Origin: Methanofollis ethanolicus
Lineage (GTDB): Archaea; Halobacteriota; Methanomicrobia; Methanomicrobiales; Methanofollaceae
DNA: 64,000 nt
Direction of reading: 5' to 3'
Assembly (NCBI RefSeq): GCF_001571385.1
Contig: NZ_BCNW01000001.1
Span: 558,001-622,000 of the forward strand
Of the stretch, positions 57,485 through 64,000 are shown in pieces; within the stretch, counting starts at the first letter, position 1; each line of letters starts with the position of its first letter. The position numbers were made by a program, and so were the translations under genes. The notes under the pieces were generated by a model, which had not been told where the DNA came from, ran no database searches, and was given only the letters and a program-made list of their open reading frames with translations.

Positions 57485-60475
57485 ATGTCGATACAACGTT
57501 TCGGAATACTCCTTTTTGGCGTGCTGTTCCTCTTCTGTGTCGGAACCGCTGCTGCGGAGCCCCAGATGCACCTCCAGACCGGTACTGCATGGCTTGTCGC
57601 CGGCAGTGACGGCACGTCGACGGTCACGTCGACGGTGACCGATAGCGATGGGGCGCCCCTTGCCGGGCAGAGCGTCGCGTTCTCCTGTGACCCTGCGCTG
57701 GGTACGGTGTCCCCGTCCACGCTGACGACAGGTACCGACGGCACGGCAACGGCGACATTCAGGGCCGGGACGCGGAGCGGCACGGCGACGATCACGGCGA
57801 CGTCCGGGTACCTCGACGAAAACGATGTCCCTCAGACTGTTTCTTCGTCCTGCGACCAGATGATCGACCACGCAACCCCGTACAGGCTTGCAGCCCTCGA
57901 GTACGAGAGCGAGATCACGGTCGGGTCCACGACCGCGATCGTCCTTGCGATGGAGGATCGGTACGGCAACCGCGTCGACGCCCGGAAGGTTGCCGAGACC
58001 GTCCGCTTCCAGGTGGGGTCGCCCGGCGGCCGTGCCGGGACCTCCGACGGCAGCGATTATGCCGACGACGTCGTCCTTCCTGTGGACGGGAACGGGGATG
58101 TGACGGCCGACTTCAGGGCCGACCAGACGGCCGGCGAGAACATCGTCTATGTCTCCTTCCCCGGCACCATCCCCGCCGCCACTCTCACCATCTACGGCCT
58201 CGGCAATGCCGCCGCTGCCTCAATGACATCGTCGGTCGCCCCGTACGCCGACCCCGTTCCCTGGGTCCCTGCCGATGGGGCGAGCAGGTTCACCATCACC
58301 TACACCCTGAAGGACGCCTACGGCAACCCTGCCGGGGGGCGTGCCATCCATGTGGAAACCTCCCTTTCTGATGAAGACCCGAAGGTCCTGACCTCGAACT
58401 CCGATGGCATTGTCATGTTCACCTACGGGCCGAAGGAGTCCACCGGCACGGTGACGATCACGGCGAGTCTGAAGGACGACCCTTCTGTGACCTGCTCACA
58501 GACAGTCGAGTTCACGAACACGGCCCCGGTGAACATGCTCCTTTCGGCAAACCCCCAGTCCATGCCGAGTCGAGACGTGAAGGACGACATGACCGCGGAG
58601 ATCAGGGCGAAGGTCATGGACGAGAAGGGCAACCGTGTCATGGGTGAGACCGTCACGTTTTCCCTTTCCAGCATCAACACGGCCGGGTATACCGCCACCA
58701 CACCCCCCGAACTGGTGGAGGCGTCGGCGACCACGGATGGGGACGGCTATGCCGTCGTCCATTTCCGGCCCGGTGCCTTCACCCGCGATCCTTCTGATCC
58801 TGCCTACAGCAACACGGCCACCGGGACCTGCGAGGTCGTCGCCGTGTGGGGCGACGTCAGCCGCACCCTCCCTCTCACCTGGAAGAACTATCCCTACCTC
58901 TCTGTCTCCACCGCGGTCGACCCCGAGACCGTCGAGGTGAACGGGACGGTGAACGTCACCCTCGCCCTCAAGGGCGACGGCTGGGCGTTGCAGCCCGACC
59001 CGATCGATGTGGTGCTCGTCGTCGACAGGTCCGGGAGCATGCTCTACGACAACCCCGACCGCATGCACTCGGTGAGGGAAGCGGCAAAGCAGTTTGTCGG
59101 CAGCATGTCGTCGGACCGGGATCGTGTTGCGGTCGTTTCCTTCGGGAGAAATGGATACATCAGTCGCCCTGGATCAAGTTCCGGGATCTCAACGAGTTAT
59201 ATCAACAACAATTATGTGTGCCCGGTCACCTACAGCGACTATGCCACGGTCGATTCCGATCTTTCCAGCGACGCTGCTGCTGTCGATACGACACTCGACT
59301 CCCTGGTCCCGGATCACGGCACTCCCATGCGTCACGGTCTTTACAAGTCTGTCAGCGAACTTGTATCTGACGGGCGGGACGACGCGGTGAAGGCAATCGT
59401 TCTGCTCTCCGACGGGGACTACAACTGGTATGGCGACCCGCTGGCCCGGGGATACCAGGGTAGCTCCACTCCTACGTATTACAACGATCCCGACAGCAGG
59501 TACTACTATTATTCCGGCCTCTCGCATGCCGAGCAGAATATGGCCACCTATGCGCTGGACCACGATATCAAGATCTACTCGATCGGTTATGCGGATAGCA
59601 TATCCTCCGGCGGCAGGAGTACGCTCCGGACCCTTGCCGAGACGACGGGCGGAAAATATTACGACGGCGATGCCGCGAATATCAATGAAGTGTACAGTCA
59701 GATCGCCGGCGACCTCAAGACGGAGGCGGGCGTGGACACCATGATGGACCTCTCCTTCGAGAACGTCGAGGTGAACGGTGTCTCTGTCCCGGGCGATGAC
59801 GTCTTTGCCTACCAGTACATCCCCGGTGTCTCGACGAATATCGCGAGCTGGATCGACAATGAGACCGGCCACTACGACCCTGTCCCCCTCCACACCGAGG
59901 ACCAGACGGCCGACTGGGAGGACGACCAGAGCCTCCACTTCGCCATCGGCACGGTCCGCCTCGGCCAGACATGGACGACCTCCTACACCCTCACGGTGCT
60001 GAAAGACGGGAACATCAATGTCTTCGGCCCGGGCTCGACGATCTCCTTCAACGGCGGCGCCGAGTCCCTCACCCTCCCCGACACCTTCCTCACCGCCGTC
60101 CCCGACCTGAACAGCACCGGGATCATGAACGCCACCCTTGACCTCGTCGAACCTCTCCAGCGTGTCGGTTCTGGTCCGGTCACCGACTTCCTGAAGGTGG
60201 GGTGGCAGTTGAACTACACGGGCAACTATACGGCCACCCAGTGGCTCTCCTACTCCACCGACAGGGGGAAGACCTGGACGCCCTTCCTGACGATGACGCC
60301 CAGGCCTGCAGGCGAGCGTGACGAGGTGGCAAGTCTTGACATTCGCTCTCTTGCCGCCGGCAGGTATCTGGTCCGCGTCGATGCGACGGCGCCCGACACC
60401 CGCAGCGACAGAATACAACTCATCGATGAGATCACGGTTGGTGACCTCCAGTCCAACAAGATCAGGCTGGAATAA
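57485..60475 (+). CDS. Giant secreted Ig-like / von Willebrand A domain protein, copy 1
   Basis: 996-aa surface protein. Signal peptide to about residue 24 (GVLFLFCVGTAAA). Four or so invasin/Big-type beta sandwiches follow (GTAWLVAGSDGTSTVTSTVTDSDGAPLAG, FTITYTLKDAYGNPAGGR, RDVKDDMTAEIRAKVMDEKGN). A vWA domain comes next with MIDAS DRSGSM near 514-519, LSDGDYNWYGDPLARG and a Tyr-rich insert; it ends in a beta-rich domain. No membrane anchor or sorting signal is seen. TTTTATATGG (57441-57450) may be the promoter. A tandem paralogue follows. T8 at 60477-60484 ends it. Confidence 0.85.
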   Translation: MSIQRFGILLFGVLFLFCVGTAAAEPQMHLQTGTAWLVAGSDGTSTVTSTVTDSDGAPLAGQSVAFSCDPALGTVSPSTLTTGTDGTATATFRAGTRSGTATITATSGYLDENDVPQTVSSSCDQMIDHATPYRLAALEYESEITVGSTTAIVLAMEDRYGNRVDARKVAETVRFQVGSPGGRAGTSDGSDYADDVVLPVDGNGDVTADFRADQTAGENIVYVSFPGTIPAATLTIYGLGNAAAASMTSSVAPYADPVPWVPADGASRFTITYTLKDAYGNPAGGRAIHVETSLSDEDPKVLTSNSDGIVMFTYGPKESTGTVTITASLKDDPSVTCSQTVEFTNTAPVNMLLSANPQSMPSRDVKDDMTAEIRAKVMDEKGNRVMGETVTFSLSSINTAGYTATTPPELVEASATTDGDGYAVVHFRPGAFTRDPSDPAYSNTATGTCEVVAVWGDVSRTLPLTWKNYPYLSVSTAVDPETVEVNGTVNVTLALKGDGWALQPDPIDVVLVVDRSGSMLYDNPDRMHSVREAAKQFVGSMSSDRDRVAVVSFGRNGYISRPGSSSGISTSYINNNYVCPVTYSDYATVDSDLSSDAAAVDTTLDSLVPDHGTPMRHGLYKSVSELVSDGRDDAVKAIVLLSDGDYNWYGDPLARGYQGSSTPTYYNDPDSRYYYYSGLSHAEQNMATYALDHDIKIYSIGYADSISSGGRSTLRTLAETTGGKYYDGDAANINEVYSQIAGDLKTEAGVDTMMDLSFENVEVNGVSVPGDDVFAYQYIPGVSTNIASWIDNETGHYDPVPLHTEDQTADWEDDQSLHFAIGTVRLGQTWTTSYTLTVLKDGNINVFGPGSTISFNGGAESLTLPDTFLTAVPDLNSTGIMNATLDLVEPLQRVGSGPVTDFLKVGWQLNYTGNYTATQWLSYSTDRGKTWTPFLTMTPRPAGERDEVASLDIRSLAAGRYLVRVDATAPDTRSDRIQLIDEITVGDLQSNKIRLE

Positions 60476-60476
60476 C

Positions 60477-60484
60477 TTTTTTTT
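60477..60484 (+). terminator. T8 tract after the first vWA gene
   Basis: Eight T directly after the stop codon, followed by more T-rich sequence to 60590. It separates the two tandem vWA genes, so each probably has its own transcript. Confidence 0.6.
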
Positions 60485-60693
60485 GTCTGCTCCCGCTGTT
60501 GCATCTCCTTTCTATTTCTGCAATTGATCCGAAAAAAATCATTTTTTTGATAGTATCTCTTTTTTTTGTAGTCTATTTTTCTTTTTAGAATGTCTGGAGA
60601 TCCTCCAGATATTTTTGGGGCGTATTGATCGTCGTATTGTATCGCAAGGTTAATCAATCATGGCGGATTTTATGGATCTTCGGTGGCAAGGGT

Positions 60694-63693
60694 ATGCGAA
60701 TATCATGTTCATGGATTGTGCTGGTGGTTTTCCTCCTCCTCTGTTCGGCACCGGCCGCTGCTGATGCAGAGATCACTCTGAATACAGACCCCACATGGCT
60801 TGTCGCGGGAAGCGGGGACTCGTCGACGATCACAGTGACGACGACCGATGAGACGACGGTCGTGCTCTCCTGCGATCCCGCGATGGGCACGGTCACGCCG
60901 TCCACAGTGACGACCGGCACCGACGGCAAGGCGACAGCAAAGTTCACTGTAGGGGAGAAGAGCGGGGACGCGACGATCACGGCGACGGCGCTGAATCCCG
61001 ATGGCACGGTGGCGGCGGAGAACACGGTCGTCCAGAAGGTCGACCATGCGGGGCCGTACAAACTCGCCCTCACGGACTACAGGAGTGAGGCGACGGTGGG
61101 ATCAGAGGTGCCGATCGTCCTTGCGATGGTGGACTACTACGGCAACCGCATCGATAACCTGCGGGAAGTGGCGGAAGGCAGGGATGCCGAGTCTGTTACC
61201 TTCTCTGTCGGGTCTCCGGGAGACTCTGCTGTCTTCCTTGTCAACGGCAGTGTAACCGGCGATACCACTGTCTGCCCGGTGGACGGGGGAGGAAATGTGA
61301 CGGTGACCCTCCGGCTTGCGAGAAAAGCCGGGGAGAACATCGTATTCGTAGACCTGCCATCTCCGATCCCCGATGCATATTTCACATTCTATGGTCTCAG
61401 TGACGCTCCTCCCGCTTCGATCACCTGTGCTGTCTCTCCAGACGGCACACCCCTCCCGTGGGTCTATGCCGACGGCAAGAGTACATTCACCATCACCTGC
61501 ACGCTGATGGATGCTGACGGTAACCCTTCGGTCAACCGGTCTGTCTATGTGAGCACCTCCCTCCGCGATGAGGAGAAGACCCTTCGTTCCAATGACGACG
61601 GTCGGGTCATGTTCACCTACGGGCCGAAGGATAAGATCGGGATGGTGACGATCACGGCAACCTCGGCGGACAACTCTTCGGTGACCTGTTCGCAGACTGT
61701 CGAGTTCACGAGCACAGATCCTGTGGACATGATCCTCACCGCCTCTCCGCAGACCATGCCGAGCCGCGATGTGAAGAACATGACCGCCGAGATCAGGGCG
61801 AAGGTCGTGGATGTGAAGGGCAACCCTGTCGATGGGCAGACGGTCACGTTTTCACTCTCCAATATCGATACGGAAGGGTATACTGCCACGGCATTACCCG
61901 AACTGGTGGAGACGTCGGCGGTCACGAACAAGAACGGCTCTGCGATTGTCCATTTCAGGCCCGGGGCCTTTGTTCAAGACCGCAAAAACAAAACTTCGGC
62001 AACCGGCACCTGCAAAGTCATAGCCCGGTGGGGTGACGACGTCGAAGACCTCACTCTCACCTGGAAGAACTATCCCTACCTCTCGGTCTCCACTGCGGTC
62101 GACCCCGAGACCGTCGAGGTGAACGGGACGGTGAACGTCACCGTCAGCCTCAGGGGAGACGGCTACGCCCTCCAGCCCGACCCGATCGATGTGGTGCTGG
62201 TGATCGACCGATCGGGTAGTATGCTCTACGACGACCCGGATCGCATGCACTCAGTGAGGGAGGCGGCAAAGAAGTTTGTTGACAGGATGACCACGAACGA
62301 TAAGGTGGGGCTCGTCACCTTCGGGAGAAATACAGGCTCAGGGAATCAGATCGACGTTCCCGGGGAAAGTTCGTTTGATCGTCCTTCTTACTATATTGAC
62401 AACGCCTACCATATTCCCAAAAAATATCTCGACTACGCGACCGTCGACCTGCCGCTCACCGATGCTCTCCCTTCGGTGAAAACAGAACTCGACAATATTG
62501 TCCCGGACTCTGGAACCCCCATGCGTGCGGGACTGTATAAGTCAATAAAAGAACTTACTGATTCTGGAAGTTCAAAGCCTGATCCAGATGCTATCAAAGC
62601 GATCATTGTCCTTTCGGATGGGGACTACAACTGGTATGGCGACCCCCTGGCACGGCGCTATGGTTACACAAAATATAATCCTGAACAATATGAGGATCGC
62701 GATAGGGACTACTATAAATACAGCGATCTCTCCTCTTCTGAACAGAATATGGCGGTCTATGCCAAAAATCACAGTATTAAGATATACTCAATCGGGTATG
62801 CGGACACCATCTCAGATGACGGCAAAAAGACCCTGCAAAAACTTGCCGAGTCCACGGGCGGGAAATACTATGATGGAAGTGCCGCCAACATCGGTGCCAT
62901 CTATACGGCCATCGCCGGCGAACTCAAGACCGAGGCCGGCGTGAACACCACGATGGACATCTCCTTCAAGGGCGTCGAAGTGAACAACGAGATTGTGAAC
63001 GGTGACGCGGTCTTTACCTACCTCCACATCCCCGAAAAATCCACCTATATCGACACCTGGATCGACAACGCGACACCTCCGTATGTCCCTCCCCATAATC
63101 CATCGTACCCCTACACGGAGGACCAGACTGCCGACTGGAACGACGACCACAACCTCCACTTCAACATCGGCACCATCCACCTGAACCAGACCTGGACAGC
63201 CACCTACACCCTCGCGGTTCTCAGGGACGGGAACATCAACATCTTCGGTCCGGGCTCGACGATCTCCTTCGATAACGGTACTGAAACCCTCGCCCTCCCG
63301 AGAACCTTCATCACCGCTCTCCCCGGCCTGAACAACACCGGCATTAACACCTCGTACCTCTGGGTCAGTGAACCCTCCCGTGTTGAGTCGGGCCCGATCA
63401 CCGACTTCCTGCGGATGAAATGGAGCCTCAACTACACCGGTAACAAGACCGCCACACAGAAACTCTTCTACTCCACCGACGAGAAGAGGACGTGGGTCGG
63501 TTTCGCGACACTGTCCCCGCGGCGGAAGGGCCTGTGGGAGGAAGAGGCCGCGCTCGACGTCCGCGCCCTCCCGGCGGCGCAGTACTGGATACGGGTCAGG
63601 GCCGCCGCCCCAGATGCACCACCAGCAGGAAATGAAACGTCAGTATCTTTCTTCGTTGGCAATACCACTGCAAAGAAGATCAGACTGCAATAA
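60694..63693 (+). CDS. Giant secreted Ig-like / von Willebrand A domain protein, copy 2
   Basis: 999-aa tandem paralogue of the preceding protein with the same order: signal peptide MRISCSWIVLVVFLLLCSAPAAA, Ig-like repeats (DPTWLVAGSGDSSTITVTTTD, FTITCTLMDADGNPSVNR, RDVKNMTAEIRAKVVDVKGN), vWA domain with MIDAS DRSGSM near 505-510, LSDGDYNWYGDPLARR, then the C-terminal beta domain (NINIFGPGSTISF). The NYPYLSVSTAVDPETVEVNGT hinge is almost identical at DNA level, suggesting gene conversion or recent duplication. ATG 60694 has AAGGG upstream and starts the signal peptide; an earlier start at 60625 is unlikely. Confidence 0.85.
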   Translation: MRISCSWIVLVVFLLLCSAPAAADAEITLNTDPTWLVAGSGDSSTITVTTTDETTVVLSCDPAMGTVTPSTVTTGTDGKATAKFTVGEKSGDATITATALNPDGTVAAENTVVQKVDHAGPYKLALTDYRSEATVGSEVPIVLAMVDYYGNRIDNLREVAEGRDAESVTFSVGSPGDSAVFLVNGSVTGDTTVCPVDGGGNVTVTLRLARKAGENIVFVDLPSPIPDAYFTFYGLSDAPPASITCAVSPDGTPLPWVYADGKSTFTITCTLMDADGNPSVNRSVYVSTSLRDEEKTLRSNDDGRVMFTYGPKDKIGMVTITATSADNSSVTCSQTVEFTSTDPVDMILTASPQTMPSRDVKNMTAEIRAKVVDVKGNPVDGQTVTFSLSNIDTEGYTATALPELVETSAVTNKNGSAIVHFRPGAFVQDRKNKTSATGTCKVIARWGDDVEDLTLTWKNYPYLSVSTAVDPETVEVNGTVNVTVSLRGDGYALQPDPIDVVLVIDRSGSMLYDDPDRMHSVREAAKKFVDRMTTNDKVGLVTFGRNTGSGNQIDVPGESSFDRPSYYIDNAYHIPKKYLDYATVDLPLTDALPSVKTELDNIVPDSGTPMRAGLYKSIKELTDSGSSKPDPDAIKAIIVLSDGDYNWYGDPLARRYGYTKYNPEQYEDRDRDYYKYSDLSSSEQNMAVYAKNHSIKIYSIGYADTISDDGKKTLQKLAESTGGKYYDGSAANIGAIYTAIAGELKTEAGVNTTMDISFKGVEVNNEIVNGDAVFTYLHIPEKSTYIDTWIDNATPPYVPPHNPSYPYTEDQTADWNDDHNLHFNIGTIHLNQTWTATYTLAVLRDGNINIFGPGSTISFDNGTETLALPRTFITALPGLNNTGINTSYLWVSEPSRVESGPITDFLRMKWSLNYTGNKTATQKLFYSTDEKRTWVGFATLSPRRKGLWEEEAALDVRALPAAQYWIRVRAAAPDAPPAGNETSVSFFVGNTTAKKIRLQ

Positions 63694-63695
63694 TC

Positions 63696-63702
63696 TTTTT
63701 TT
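63696..63702 (+). terminator. T7 tract after the second vWA gene
   Basis: Seven T two bases after the stop codon, just before the convergent tRNA-Arg gene. Confidence 0.55.
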
Positions 63703-63717
63703 GAAAATCAGAAAAAC

Positions 63718-63788
63718 GGACCCAGCGGGAATCGAACCCGCGTCCCTGGGTTCGAAGCCCAGAAGGATGTCCTCTACCCCATGGGTCC
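63718..63788 (-). tRNA. tRNA-Arg (anticodon TCG)
   Basis: Acceptor stem GGACCCA/TGGGTCC; anticodon arm CTGGG-CTTCGAA-CCCAG with anticodon TCG; T arm GCGGG-TTCGATT-CCCGC. About 71 nt, no CCA encoded. It is convergent with the vWA gene. Confidence 0.93.
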
Positions 63789-63923
63789 AGAGCAACCGGA
63801 GCGTCGGCGGCGTCCATTCACGGGCCGCAAAACTCCCGATTTAGAAGGAAATGGATGAATTGTACAGTGGTATATATCATATCACAAGTTATTAAGCATT
63901 TTCGAGGACCATCCCTATAGAAT

Positions 63924-64000
63924 ATGATCCTCTCTTCCGCTGAGATCCGGTCCCGCCTCGGAGCAGACGATACGAGGACGCGGCTTGTCATCACCCCCTT
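63924..64000 (+). CDS. dcd: dCTP deaminase, N-terminal fragment cut by the window edge
   Basis: ATG 63924 opens MILSSAEIRSRLGADDTRTR, then LVITP, and runs off the end of the window. The MILS-x-x-EIRxRL...LVITP start is that of archaeal dCTP deaminase, which makes dUMP (or dUTP) for thymidylate synthesis. TATATATC (about 63869-63876) lies upstream. Only 25 residues are visible, so the call is tentative. Confidence 0.6.
   Translation, partial: MILSSAEIRSRLGADDTRTRLVITP

Overview
The window looks like a stretch of a high-GC methanogenic archaeon of the order Methanomicrobiales (Methanoculleus/Methanofollis-like; inferred, not proven). The evidence is a methanogenesis-marker operon, C/D-box RNP genes (nop5, fibrillarin), cbf5, an archaeal-type thymidylate synthase, AMP phosphorylase, an S-layer protein ending in a PGF-type sorting signal, TATA-like promoters and T-tract terminators.

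Layout. 1-4.1 kb: overlapping methanogenesis markers 6-5-15-17-7 plus an AhpD-like gene; 7, 17 and relatives are known partners in activating methyl-coenzyme M reductase. 4.6-11.7 kb: a glycogen/alpha-glucan operon (GH57, two GT4 transferases, debranching enzyme, APH-like kinase, HAD phosphatase). 11.7-21.4 kb: housekeeping and accessory genes (two-gene ABC exporter, rhodanese, lipoprotein, DUF523/DUF1722, VOC, UPF0316, M20 amidohydrolase, AlbA_2-like protein, response regulator-PAS protein).

21.4-40.1 kb: an integrated mobile element of about 18.7 kb. A tyrosine integrase abuts the 3' end of tRNA-Ser(GGA). An exact 18-bp copy of the tRNA 3'-end region (13 bp inside the tRNA) lies at 21384, giving attL and attR. 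The element carries a primase-helicase and an Orc1/Cdc6 for replication, an ArdC-type antirestriction protein, two AT-rich restriction-modification systems (one BfiI-like, with a PLD-fold nuclease and two methyltransferase domains in one chain), a 13-repeat TPR protein, inverted repeats, operator-like dyads and several decayed genes.

40.2-49.7 kb: a uroporphyrinogen-III synthase joined in one reading frame to Cbf5, a TctA-like permease, a 1.4-kb repeat-rich gene desert, a cation/calcium exchanger, nop5-flpA, a second DUF1614 protein, a TIM-barrel protein, tRNA-Gln and thyA. 49.7-64 kb: the cell surface region (S-layer protein, PEGA-repeat protein, two tandem giant Ig-like/vWA proteins), interrupted by a frameshifted tnpB and AMP phosphorylase, then tRNA-Arg and the start of dcd.

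Outside the element, two copies of a roughly 350-bp non-coding element (16353-16709 and 43554-43900) have imperfect terminal inverted repeats and 3-bp target duplications, so they look like a MITE.
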